Below are positions 19,672 to 29,019 of a DNA stretch of 64,000 nucleotides, in pieces; the first letter of the stretch is position 1, and each line of letters starts with the position of its first letter. The notes beneath the pieces were generated by a model. That model worked only from the letters and a program-made list of their open reading frames with translations. It was not told where the DNA came from and searched no databases. The position numbers and the translations under genes were made by a program. The stretch is from contig NC_023063.1 of assembly GCF_000508225.1 (NCBI RefSeq), positions 558,001 to 622,000 of the forward strand, given 5' to 3'. This DNA is from Ehrlichia muris AS145. GTDB taxonomy: Bacteria > Pseudomonadota > Alphaproteobacteria > Rickettsiales > Anaplasmataceae.

Positions 19672-21081
19672 TTACTTTATGTTTTGCACATACTTTATGC
19701 GTTGCAAACATTCTTTTTGTTCAAAATTAATCATAATTCCAATAATACTTGGTGCATTCATTCTTCCAATAATAGATGCACGCAAGCAATGATAGATAGT
19801 ACTAATTTTGATATTCAAATTTTGTGAGATATTTTTTATTGTTGATGTTAATACACCGTTATTCCATTCATATTCTGAAATTTTTGATAATTCGTCATAT
19901 AAAATGGAAAATATATGCTTGTAATCCTTTATAGTAATGCTAGATTCTTGGTCAATAGAAATTGGGATATCTTCAACATAAAATAAGGACTCATTGGCTA
20001 AATTTACTAAACTTTTTGTCCTTTTCTTTAATTCATTTAACCCTTTTAATAAATATCCTTTTTTTACGTCATTTATTGTATATCCTATTTTTTCTTCTAT
20101 GATTGGAATGATCATATTAAGAATTACTTTATCCTCAGTTATATTAATGTAATGATTATTTAGAAATTCAAGCTTTTTATTATCTAGTCTTGCTGGAGAT
20201 TGTCCGATGCCCTCTATAGAAAACAACCTTATTGCTTGATCTACAGTAATAATTTCATCATTTTTATGACTCCATCCCATTCTTAATAAGTAATTAAATA
20301 TTGCATCTGGTAATATACCTAAGTTCTTATATTCATGTATGCCAATTGCTTGTTGTCTTTTAGATAACTTATTGCCATTTTCATCATGTATCAATGGAAT
20401 ATGAGCAAATTTAGGTGGATTCCATTCTAATGCGTTATATATTAATAATTGACGTGCTGTATTCGTTAAATGATCTGTTCCTCTAATAATGTGAGTAATG
20501 TTCATATCATGATCATCTACAACTACAGATAGAAGATAGGTTGGGGTATTATCAGAACGTAATAAAATCATATCGTCTAACTGTGTATTATTTACTGTAA
20601 TGTTACCATATACTTTATCATTAAATGATGTCATACCGTCAGCAGGACTTTTTAATCTAATAACTCTAGTGAGATTATTACTTGGTGGATTTTTATTTTT
20701 CCATATGCAATTGTGTTTGTAATACAAACCTTTTTTACTAAATTCTTCTTTTTCTTTACTTATGTCTTCTTCAGAACAATAACAATAATATGCTTTATTA
20801 TTTAATATTAGTTGATTTGCAATTTCAACATGCCTGGATATATTTTTTGATTGTAATATCATTTCTCCATCATATGAAATCTTTAACCAAGACATTGCGT
20901 TAATAATGGAGTCTATAAGTTCTTGAGATGATCTTTTCTTATCAGTGTCTTCAATACGTAATAAAAATTTACCATTATTACATTTAGCATATAACCAATT
21001 AAACAAAGCTGTTCTTGCACTTCCTAAATGTAGATGTCCAGTTGGTGATGGAGCAAATCGAGTTATTACGTTATGTGACAT
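19672..21081 (-). CDS. gltX: glutamyl-tRNA synthetase
   Basis: A class I aminoacyl-tRNA synthetase of 469 residues that attaches Glu to tRNA. The family N-terminus ITRFAPSPTGHLHLG holds the HIGH-type motif, and KLSKR is the KMSKS-type motif. The open frame extends 28 codons upstream to 21165, but that extension is hydrophobic and unlike the family, so I place the start at the ATG at 21081 (MSHNVITRF). Ehrlichia species usually carry two GltX-type genes; which one this is cannot be told here. Confidence 0.92.
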   Translation of the reverse strand: MSHNVITRFAPSPTGHLHLGSARTALFNWLYAKCNNGKFLLRIEDTDKKRSSQELIDSIINAMSWLKISYDGEMILQSKNISRHVEIANQLILNNKAYYCYCSEEDISKEKEEFSKKGLYYKHNCIWKNKNPPSNNLTRVIRLKSPADGMTSFNDKVYGNITVNNTQLDDMILLRSDNTPTYLLSVVVDDHDMNITHIIRGTDHLTNTARQLLIYNALEWNPPKFAHIPLIHDENGNKLSKRQQAIGIHEYKNLGILPDAIFNYLLRMGWSHKNDEIITVDQAIRLFSIEGIGQSPARLDNKKLEFLNNHYINITEDKVILNMIIPIIEEKIGYTINDVKKGYLLKGLNELKKRTKSLVNLANESLFYVEDIPISIDQESSITIKDYKHIFSILYDELSKISEYEWNNGVLTSTIKNISQNLNIKISTIYHCLRASIIGRMNAPSIIGIMINFEQKECLQRIKYVQNIK

Positions 21082-21165
21082 AAAAACAAAGAACCTTATA
21101 AAGAGTAGAATTGTTTTATATTTCAATGTTTTTGTAAAGTAATTATGTGCAGATACATATGACAA

Positions 21166-21566
21166 AGTAAGTATCTTGAATTGTATCTATACTATTCGTA
21201 GATTGTAGCTTTTTAAAGTTGGTTATATCATGTTGTTGTATTTACTATAAGAAGAAGTGTGCAGTATAAACCTAATGATACTAGAATTATTGCAATGTCT
21301 AAATTGATCAATTTTAAAGGCAGGGAAGTAATACAATATTTTTAATCTTATAATAATTCTAATTACAATTGATAGATCTTTTGCAAATTTATAATGTGAT
21401 AATTATCTATAATAATATGTTACCTATAGTAACAATAAGTTTATTAGTTGAAGTATCATATAAATAGTTAGTATCAAACTTCTGTATAAAGCCCTGTATG
21501 AATAGCAGGAATTAGATTTACTAATACTTTACAATTTTATAAAAAAACATATGCTTAATAAATGGG
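21166..21566. other. non-coding stretch, nothing recognised
   Basis: About 400 AT-rich bases between the gltX start region and tRNA-Thr. No frame, repeat or RNA fold stood out. Confidence 0.5.
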
Positions 21567-21637
21567 TGCCGTTACCAAGAATCGAACTTAGGTACCATCA
21601 TTACCAATGATGTGCTTTTCCACTAAGCTATAACGGC
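21567..21637 (-). tRNA. tRNA-Thr(GGT)
   Basis: A complete cloverleaf of 71 bases is read on the minus strand. The acceptor stem is GCCGTTA paired with TAACGGC with discriminator A. The D-stem is GCTT/AAGC and the anticodon stem is CATCA/TGATG around the loop TTGGTAA, which gives anticodon GGT (Thr). The T-arm is CTAAG/CTTGG with loop TTCGATT. The four-base variable loop is normal. Confidence 0.95.
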
Positions 21638-21665
21638 TTAATTAAATTTATTTTATTTTTTTATT

Positions 21666-21787
21666 ATGGATAAGTCAAAAAAATTAAAAATATAAATAAA
21701 AGTAAAGCTTTATCTAATGCATTAAAAGCTAATCTGCTCCGTAGGAAACATAAGCAACGTCAAATGAAAGATGCCAGAACTACCTGA
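21666..21787 (+). pseudogene. small basic ORF interrupted at an A7 tract
   Basis: ATG at 21666 opens MDKSKK and then stops after a few codons. If the run of seven A at 21677-21683 is read one base back, the frame continues through ALKANLLRRKHKQRQMKD to TGA at 21787, about 40 residues. The Arg/Lys-rich helix resembles small alphaproteobacterial proteins of unknown function. Its end overlaps the mutM start codon at 21771. It may be a broken gene or one decoded by slippage. Confidence 0.45.
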
Positions 21788-22182
21788 AGTAGAAATAGTT
21801 TGTAGAGCATTATCTACTGAAGTTTTAAATAAAATTATATTAAATATAGAAATCAATATCTCAAATAACCCGGAAGGGTAAATATATTATTTTAATGCTC
21901 AGCAATCAGTACTATATAATTATACATTTAGGTATGAGTGGCAATTTGGTTTGTAATGAGAATTGTATTAACCAAAAAAACCACAATCATATAATTTTTT
22001 ACCTTAGTGATAATAAATTACTTATTTTTAATGATCCAAGAAGGTTTGGAATAGTGATATTACTAAATTATAATAAATATACAGAATTTTTTAAAGACTT
22101 TGCTATTGATGCATTATCTGATGAATTTAATAATGGTATCATCTCACAGGAAATGGATGTTTTAAAAAAGATTATTAATTGA
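21771..22182 (+). pseudogene. mutM: truncated formamidopyrimidine-DNA glycosylase
   Basis: The ATG at 21771 gives MPELPEVEIV, the exact catalytic N-terminus of MutM/Fpg, but the frame stops after 36 residues near 21881. A second frame (about 21892-22182) carries the middle of the protein, with IHLGMSGNL and FNDPRRFG. The segment between them is shortened and the C-terminal helix-two-turn-helix and zinc finger are missing. At about 22169 the sequence switches to a copy of the prfA 5' end. The enzyme would repair oxidised guanine, but this copy is dead. Confidence 0.88.
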
Positions 22183-22290
22183 ATGGTAACAAAGCTATGA
22201 GCTTTGATAGTAATCTAGAGGAATTGTTTCAAAAGTTTTACAAAGTTAAAAAGTATGTTAGAAAATCTGAATCAATTAAGTGTTTTTATC
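22169..22290 (+). pseudogene. partial inverted copy of the prfA 5' end
   Basis: From ATTATTAATTGAATGG onward this stretch matches the upstream and first 35 or so codons of prfA (real gene on the minus strand, start near 27110) with scattered changes. It includes the [10 protein letters not shown] segment, QKFYK and a later SIKCF end. It lies in the opposite orientation to the real gene, about 4.8 kb away. Small indels and substitutions show it is not functional. Confidence 0.88.
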
Positions 22291-22457
22291 CTATATAAAT
22301 CTTTGGTAGTAAAACACATAATAGTTAAATTATTATAGATTTTTTATTTACATTATGATATAGCCTTATAGGACAATAGTTAAATTTTGGTATAGTTATT
22401 AAATCATTAATTTTCTTATTAGATAAAGATGGCAATGCTTTCTTATCTGACACAGAT

Positions 22458-22976
22458 TTGTATAAGAACGAAAATGGAAAATTTGTTACAGATGATCCAT
22501 ATATTAAAAGTTTAATATATGATCCTGAAGAGGATTTATGTACCGGTTTAGCAAATTATAATCAATATTTATATGAAGCAAGGTTTGATCGATATTGCAC
22601 TATTAAAGCTAAACAATGTTTAAATGAAATTGTGATACTTCAAGGTATTGATCAACACTCCAACCAAGTATTTTTAGCTATGTCACTGGCTAAAAATGAA
22701 TTTAGCTCTTTTTTAACACGTATCGAAACTACTCCATTATTTTATGTGAATTCAGAGGATTATCTTGATGGAGGGTTAGTTGAAGGCCATAGTATTAGGG
22801 AATTATTTTATGATTTGAAGACTAATATGAGTTTTATACCTGAAGTTAATAAAAAAAAAGTTTATACACGTTTGGGTTTCTTTAATGAAGATAATAAAAT
22901 GTTTGATACTATATACTGTGTTGGGAAATTATCTAGTATAAGTGTTACAGGATTAGGAAGTATGAAATTACTTTAA
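22458..22976 (+). CDS. hypothetical protein, possibly missing its 5' end
   Basis: A 172-residue frame starting at TTG 22458. I do not recognise it. The same frame stays open upstream to 22380 (LLDKDGNAFLSDTD), with sensible-looking residues but no ATG, so the original gene may have been longer and lost its start when the rearranged prfA/mutM junction formed. The content is soluble and mixed alpha/beta in appearance, with no signal peptide. It lies between the prfA fragment and pccB. Confidence 0.5.
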   Translation: MYKNENGKFVTDDPYIKSLIYDPEEDLCTGLANYNQYLYEARFDRYCTIKAKQCLNEIVILQGIDQHSNQVFLAMSLAKNEFSSFLTRIETTPLFYVNSEDYLDGGLVEGHSIRELFYDLKTNMSFIPEVNKKKVYTRLGFFNEDNKMFDTIYCVGKLSSISVTGLGSMKLL

Positions 22977-23100
22977 CAATATCTTAGATCATATTCTACC
23001 TGCAAAATCTTAGTTACCAAAAGTACAAAACTTACATGTTTGATATAAATCGTGAAATGTGATAAGAGTATTCTAATATTTTTATTTCTTTTTGGATGTT

Positions 23101-24633
23101 ATGAATTTTATAGGGTTACAAGATTTAAACAATAGGAAGTTAAAATCATATAACGGTGGTGGTTTATCTAGGATAGAAAAGCAACATCTTAAAGGTAAAT
23201 TAACAGCAAGAGAAAGGTTAACTGTTTTATTAGACGATAATTCTTTTGAAGAATATGGAGCATTTGTAGAACATAGGTCCGTAAATTTTTCTATGGATAA
23301 ATCTAAAATACCCGGAGATGGAGTAGTTGTAGGATATGGAACTATCAATGGCAGAAAAGTATGTATTTATTCTCAGGATTTTACTGTCTTTGGAGGATCT
23401 CTTAGCGAATCAAATGCTAAGAAGATATGCAATGTTATGGATAAAGCTGCTACATTAGGAATTCCCATAATTGGTATTAATGATTCAGGAGGAGCAAGAA
23501 TACAAGAAGGTGTGGATTCATTATCTGGCTATGGAGAAATTTTTCAACGCAATGTTAATCTATCTGGTGTAGTACCACAAATATCTTTAATTATGGGACC
23601 TTGTGCAGGTGGAGCAGTTTATTCTCCTGCGCTGACTGATTTTATTTTTATGGTGCGTAATACCTCTTATATGTTTGTAACAGGACCAGATGTAATCAAA
23701 AAAGTTACATATGAAGAAGTTACTCAGGAAGATCTTGGTGGAGCAAAAGTGCATTCTAGCAAAACTGGTATCGCAGATTTGGTATTCCACAATGAAATTG
23801 AAGCATTATTACAAGTTCGTAAATTTATGAATTTTATTCCATCTAACAATATGGAATCATTACAATCTCACTCAATTACAGATTTTGCAAATACGGAAGA
23901 TTTGTCTTTAAATACATTAATACCTAAAAATAATTCTGTTCCATATAATATGTATGAATTATTAGAAAAAGTATGTGATGAGAAGCTATTTTATGAAATA
24001 AAACCGGATTTTGCCCGTAATATCATTATAGGATTTGGCAAAATAGGGGGATATAATGTAGGATTAATAGCAAATCAACCATTGTATTTAGCTGGATGTT
24101 TAGATATTGATGCCTCAAGAAAAGGAGCAAGATTTATACGTTTTTGCGATGCTTTTAATATTCCTATTATCACTTTTATTGATGTTCCAGGGTTCATGCC
24201 AGGTGTAAATCAAGAACATGCTGGCATTATAACACATGGTGCAAAATTATTATACGCATATGCAGAAGCTACTGTACCAAAAATTAGCGTGATAGTACGT
24301 AAAGCTTATGGAGGAGCATATATAGTAATGAATTCTAAGCATTTATGTGGTGATATTAATTATGCTTGGCAAGATGCTGAAATCGCAGTTATGGGTGCTG
24401 AAGGAGCAGTTGAAATAATATTTAGAAATGAAAAAGATAAAGATAAAATACAACATATTATTGATGAATATCGTACTAAAATAGTCAATCCCTATGTAGC
24501 AGCTTCTAGAGGATATATTGATGATATTATACTGCCATCACGTACAAGAGAACATTTATTTAAATCTTTAAAATTTTTGGAAAAAAAGAAAATACATAAA
24601 ATTATGCGTAAGCATGATAATTTGCCTTTATAA
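23101..24633 (+). CDS. pccB: propionyl-CoA carboxylase beta chain
   Basis: A 510-residue carboxyltransferase subunit that moves the carboxyl group from biotin to propionyl-CoA to form methylmalonyl-CoA. The N-terminus has QHLKGKLTARERL, followed by NDSGGARIQEGVDSL and MGPCAGGAVYSPA, and the second half has FIDVPGFMPG and GGAYIVMNSK. The open frame begins at TTG 23092, but the ATG at 23101 better matches the family. The alpha chain (pccA) is not nearby. Confidence 0.94.
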   Translation: MNFIGLQDLNNRKLKSYNGGGLSRIEKQHLKGKLTARERLTVLLDDNSFEEYGAFVEHRSVNFSMDKSKIPGDGVVVGYGTINGRKVCIYSQDFTVFGGSLSESNAKKICNVMDKAATLGIPIIGINDSGGARIQEGVDSLSGYGEIFQRNVNLSGVVPQISLIMGPCAGGAVYSPALTDFIFMVRNTSYMFVTGPDVIKKVTYEEVTQEDLGGAKVHSSKTGIADLVFHNEIEALLQVRKFMNFIPSNNMESLQSHSITDFANTEDLSLNTLIPKNNSVPYNMYELLEKVCDEKLFYEIKPDFARNIIIGFGKIGGYNVGLIANQPLYLAGCLDIDASRKGARFIRFCDAFNIPIITFIDVPGFMPGVNQEHAGIITHGAKLLYAYAEATVPKISVIVRKAYGGAYIVMNSKHLCGDINYAWQDAEIAVMGAEGAVEIIFRNEKDKDKIQHIIDEYRTKIVNPYVAASRGYIDDIILPSRTREHLFKSLKFLEKKKIHKIMRKHDNLPL

Positions 24634-24849
24634 AGAAAAATAATGATTGTCACATCTAATAAATTTTTTTGTAATATTAAAGTTTAATTTTTCTTCTTCA
24701 AAAAATATAATAAACATTATCATGTCTTTTTGAGATATCATATATAGTTTTTATCACCTTCAATTCCTTAAATGAAATTATACAAGAATCATAATTTGAG
24801 TAATTATGTATTAATTTTTTTATATGCATGTCCATGACAAAATATAAAT

Positions 24850-25073
24850 AAAATTAAAGGCTGTTTATAATATTAGGACATCTGCAATAGTCATAGAATC
24901 AAAAGTTGATAAAAATTGTGGAGTAAGTAACAATTTTAATGATACAGAAATGGATTTTGAAAGCTTGTAATATTATTGTTATTGGTCATAATTTTCATAT
25001 GGTAAGTATATTTATAGTTATGAAAGAAGTGAAAAGGTTGCCATCTTACGTCCAGTGTCGGTGAAATGTGAGG
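24850..25073 (+). pseudogene. decayed fragment of infB
   Basis: This stretch matches infB (real gene 55666-58227, minus strand) over about 200 bases. Readable pieces are VIESKVDKNCGV, a GHNF-like turn and RSEKVA, which correspond to infB bases near 56470-56670. Frameshifts and stops show decay. It lies on the plus strand, far from its parent, so it is a dispersed partial duplication. Confidence 0.85.
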
Positions 25074-25330
25074 ATAAATAATCTTATATCTAATTCTAGA
25101 TCTAGTTTTATTGTTGTGTAGATTCTGATAACAGCAAGTCACAATGTAATATGTGTAAGAATTATTTATACAGAATAGAAACAAGTACTAAACTAAAAAT
25201 AGATGCTTATATAGTTTATATTAAGATTCACGTAATAATACTCTTCGAATCAACTACTACTTAATTATTTTAAAACTGCAAAAAGTTTCCATACTGATAA
25301 AGTAAAACACATCTAATGTATGTATAAATG

Positions 25331-26137
25331 ACTAATTTGAATGTTATTGGTTATAGTAACATATTCATTATATATATCTGATAAAACTTTACAATTTTAA
25401 AAATTAGGAATTTTTCTATATTTGATGATATCCACATTTCAATATTGTGTATATACCTTGCTCATAATTAGCACTGTTTAAAAAACTCTAGCTTAAATAT
25501 GTAAATTCTTTAATTTATTCGCTTCATCTTCAGCTATTAATGCCTCAATAAACTCATCTAAATTTCCCTCTTTCATTATATCATCCAATCTATATAATGA
25601 CTAATTTGAATGTTATTGGTTATAGTAACATATTCATTATATATATCTGATAAAACTTTACAATTTTAAAAATTAGGAATTTTTCTATATTTGATGATAT
25701 CCACATTTCAATATTGTGTATATACCTTGCTCATAATTAGCACTGTTTAAAAAACTCTAGCTTAAATATGTAAATTCTTTAATTTATTCGCTTCATCTTC
25801 AGCTATTAATGCCTCAATAAACTCATCTAAATTTCCCTCTTTCATTATATCATCCAATCTATATAATGACTAATTTGAATGTTATTGGTTATAGTAACAT
25901 ATTCATTATATATATCTGATAAAACTTTACAATTTTAAAAATTAGGAATTTTTCTATATTTGATGATATCCACATTTCAATATTGTGTATATACCTTGCT
26001 CATAATTAGCACTGTTTAAAAAACTCTAGCTTAAATATGTAAATTCTTTAATTTATTCGCTTCATCTTCAGCTATTAATGCCTCAATAAACTCATCTAAA
26101 TTTCCCTCTTTCATTATATCATCCAATCTATATAATG
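25331..26137. repeat. 269-bp tandem repeat, three copies, running into prfA
   Basis: Three nearly identical units of 269 bp lie at 25331-25599, 25600-25868 and 25869-26137. The spacing was checked from the recurring ACTAATTTGAATG word at 25331, 25600 and 25869. The last 107 bases of each unit are the 3' end of prfA with its stop codon (real stop at 26031), so two extra copies of the RF1 C-terminal tail sit downstream of the gene. The other 162 bases are non-coding. The near identity implies recent duplication or continuing homogenisation. Confidence 0.96.
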
Positions 26138-27110
26138 TAAGATTTATCCTATGGTCTGTAATTCTAGATTGAGGAAAGTTATAAGTCCTTATACGTTCAG
26201 AACGGTCTCCTGACCCTATTTGACTCTTCCTCATTTGTGAAATTTCTGCATCTCTTTTTTGTTTTTCAAGATTATAGAGTCTTGCTCTTAGTACTTTGAG
26301 AGCCTTGCTTTTATTCTTATGCTGAGATTTTTCATCTTGTTGTATAACAACAATGCCACTTGGTATATGTGTAATACGCACAGCACTATCAGTAGTATTT
26401 ACAGATTGTCCTCCTGGACCACTTGATCGATACACATCTATCCTTAAATCTTTCTCATCTATTTTTAAATCTACTTCTTCAATTTCTGGTAAAACTGCCA
26501 CTGTAGCAGCTGAAGTATGAAGTCTTCCAGAAGCTTCAGTTTCTGGTACTCTTTGTACTCTATGAACTCCAGACTCAAACTTTAATCTTGCAAAAACATT
26601 AGATCCACTTATACATAATGATACTTCTTTATGCCCACCTATACCAGTTAAAGCTGAATTGATTTGTTCAAATTTCCAATTTTTCTGCTCAGCATACTTC
26701 GTATACATTCTATACAAATCAGTAACAAATAATGCAGCTTCTTCTCCTCCTGTACCTGCTCTAATTTCTAAAATAGCATTACGTGCATCATCCTTATCTT
26801 TTGGAAGTAAAGATAATTTTAATTTATGTTTAACCTTAGGTAATTGTTTTTGTCGTTCATAGAATTCTTCTTTGGCTAAACTTTTTAATTCATGATCAGT
26901 TTCTGGGTTATTTATCAGTTCCTCTAAATCTACTATATCTTTTTGTAAAGTATTATATTGATCTATTACTAACATTATAGGCGATAGCTCTGAATATTCT
27001 TTTGAAGCTGCAATAAAAGAATCCACACTTAATTGACTCGGATCTTCCAGCATACTTTTTAATTTGTAAAACTTTTGAGATAATTCTTCTAAATTACTAT
27101 CAAAGCTCAT
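26031..27110 (-). CDS. prfA: peptide chain release factor 1
   Basis: A 359-residue RF1 that ends translation at UAA and UAG. The GGQ motif for peptidyl-tRNA hydrolysis is at 233-235, and the stop-codon-reading PxT motif is PET at 189-191. The frame extends six codons further to TTG at 27128, but ATG at 27110 gives the usual length and N-terminus. Its last 36 codons lie in the third copy of the 269-bp repeat, and its first 35 codons exist again in inverted partial form at 22169. Confidence 0.95.
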   Translation of the reverse strand: MSFDSNLEELSQKFYKLKSMLEDPSQLSVDSFIAASKEYSELSPIMLVIDQYNTLQKDIVDLEELINNPETDHELKSLAKEEFYERQKQLPKVKHKLKLSLLPKDKDDARNAILEIRAGTGGEEAALFVTDLYRMYTKYAEQKNWKFEQINSALTGIGGHKEVSLCISGSNVFARLKFESGVHRVQRVPETEASGRLHTSAATVAVLPEIEEVDLKIDEKDLRIDVYRSSGPGGQSVNTTDSAVRITHIPSGIVVIQQDEKSQHKNKSKALKVLRARLYNLEKQKRDAEISQMRKSQIGSGDRSERIRTYNFPQSRITDHRINLTLYRLDDIMKEGNLDEFIEALIAEDEANKLKNLHI

Positions 27111-27272
27111 AGCTTTGTCACCATTCAATTAATAATTTTTATTTAAAAACCCATTCCCTGTTAGATAATATCATTTGTAATATTAATTGCAAAATTTTTT
27201 TCTTTAAATCTTTATATGTGATACTATTGAAGAATAGTTTTTTAATGTCTTTATAATTAACTACCTAACTAA

Positions 27273-27875
27273 ATGAAGCTAAAAGCCATAATGTCAAAGT
27301 GTGAATTTATAATAGGAGCTACTCACATAAAGTCATTACCTAACTTTTTAATACCAGAGGTTGCAATTGCTGGTAGGTCAAATGTAGGTAAATCTAGTTT
27401 AATTAATGCAATAACAAATAATAAAAAAAATGCTAGAATATCTTCTAAGCCAGGATGCACAAAACAAATTAATTTTTATCTAATTAATAAAGATTTTATG
27501 GTATTAGTTGATTTGCCAGGTTACGGATATTCTAAGGCAAATAAAACTACTATTAACAATTATCTCTGTCTGATGGAATATTATTTATTAAATAGTAAAA
27601 ATTTGTTAAAAGTTATATTACTTATAGATGCTAAAGTTGGTTTTAAAGAGATAGACTTAGATTTTATCAGCTGGCTTGATTTACATCAAATATCTTATCA
27701 ATTAGTATTAACAAAAATTGATAAAATACCAAAAGAAATGCTTGATGTTAATATAAATTATATTAAAAATCTTAATTTGGATTTTATTATGTATCCAGTT
27801 ATCAGTACTAGTAGCCAATCTAAACAAGGAATAGAGGAGTTGATTTATGAAATTGCACAATGTATTAAAAAGTGA
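27273..27875 (+). CDS. engB: ribosome biogenesis GTPase EngB/YsxC
   Basis: A 200-residue GTPase needed for assembly of the large ribosomal subunit. G1 is GRSNVGKS at 34-41, G3 is DLPG at 80-83, and G4 is TKID further on. The start may be ATG 27273 or the Met seven codons later; neither is strongly marked by a ribosome-binding site. It overlaps argB by 29 bases, which suggests translational coupling. It is divergent from prfA. Confidence 0.93.
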   Translation: MKLKAIMSKCEFIIGATHIKSLPNFLIPEVAIAGRSNVGKSSLINAITNNKKNARISSKPGCTKQINFYLINKDFMVLVDLPGYGYSKANKTTINNYLCLMEYYLLNSKNLLKVILLIDAKVGFKEIDLDFISWLDLHQISYQLVLTKIDKIPKEMLDVNINYIKNLNLDFIMYPVISTSSQSKQGIEELIYEIAQCIKK

Positions 27876-28815
27876 TAATAACAAGGAAGATATTGTACCA
27901 AACATTGAGCAATTTGGAGGAAATGCTGATTGGTTTAATACAGCTAAAGTTTTATCAGAGTCCTTACCATATATACAACAGTTTTCTGGTGAAACATTTA
28001 TCATTAAGTATGGTGGAGCTGCTATGAAGGATAGAAAATTAGCAGAAAGTTTTGCTCATGATATTGTATTATTAAAACAACTGGGCATCAATCCAATAGT
28101 TGTTCATGGAGGAGGAAGCAAGATCAATGAATTTCTAGAAAAGATAAATAAAAAAAGTACATTTGTCAATGGACTAAGAGTTACTGATGCTGAAACTTTA
28201 GAAGTTGTAGAAATGGTGTTATGTGGTTTAGTAAATAAAGATATTACACAACTAATAAACAAAGCTGGGGGTAATGCTATTGGTTTATGTGGTAAAGATG
28301 CTAATTTAATAGAGGCAAAAAAAATCTGCTACACTTATAGAGAAAATCAATCAAATAACGTAGAAAAAATATTAGATATGGGGTTTGTTGGGGAACCTCA
28401 TGAGGTTAATACAGACTTATTGTTTTTTATGGAAGAATCAGATTTTATTCCAGTAATAGCTCCTGTATGTGGCGGTGAAAATGATCTTACATATAATGTT
28501 AATGCTGATTTAGTAGCTGGTGCACTTGCAAATGCCCTTGCTGCTGCTAAATTAATTATTCTAACAAATGTACCTGGAGTTACTGACATTAATGGTAATT
28601 TATTATCTGAAATATCAGTAAGTAATGCTGAAAATCTAATTGAGAAAGGTATTGCAAACGCAGGTATGATTCCTAAATTGCAAACTTGTATCAAGGTAGT
28701 AAAAGAAGGTTATGGTTCAGCTCATATAATAGATGGCAGGGTACCACACGTATTATTATTAGAGTTATTTACTGTACATGGTACTGGTACTATGGTACTA
28801 GGTACAGATGCATAA
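27847..28815 (+). CDS. argB: acetylglutamate kinase
   Basis: A 322-residue amino-acid kinase, the second step of arginine synthesis. IKYGGAAM near residue 55, VVHGGGSKINEFL and LTNVPGVTD are the phosphate and nucleotide motifs, and NADLVAGALA is the substrate region. A leader of about 45 residues precedes the kinase fold. Overlap with engB indicates a shared transcript. An arginine step in an obligate parasite agrees with Ehrlichia, which keeps parts of this pathway. Confidence 0.93.
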   Translation: MKLHNVLKSDNNKEDIVPNIEQFGGNADWFNTAKVLSESLPYIQQFSGETFIIKYGGAAMKDRKLAESFAHDIVLLKQLGINPIVVHGGGSKINEFLEKINKKSTFVNGLRVTDAETLEVVEMVLCGLVNKDITQLINKAGGNAIGLCGKDANLIEAKKICYTYRENQSNNVEKILDMGFVGEPHEVNTDLLFFMEESDFIPVIAPVCGGENDLTYNVNADLVAGALANALAAAKLIILTNVPGVTDINGNLLSEISVSNAENLIEKGIANAGMIPKLQTCIKVVKEGYGSAHIIDGRVPHVLLLELFTVHGTGTMVLGTDA

Positions 28816-29019
28816 TCTAAAAAATGCTATAACTATAGAATAAGACTGTATTGATTTATCTGCTTTATAACATTATAACTGAGTATAGTATCCTGCAGAA
28901 ATCATAGTATATATCAAGCACAAAGTAGGATTTTTTATGAAAAGTCTTGATTTTCTCAATTATAGATGTTACTCTGCACCAAATACGTTTATTGATATCT
29001 GTTATGTGAGGTAAATTTG

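Noticed and set aside
19624-19827. 67-residue plus-strand frame
   Set aside because: Antisense to the 3' end of gltX and without a family.
21082-21165. 28-codon N-terminal extension of gltX
   Set aside because: It is hydrophobic, absent from the family, and the Met at 21081 gives the normal N-terminus.
24936-25184. 82-residue minus-strand frame
   Set aside because: Lies opposite the decayed infB fragment and shows no protein-like pattern.
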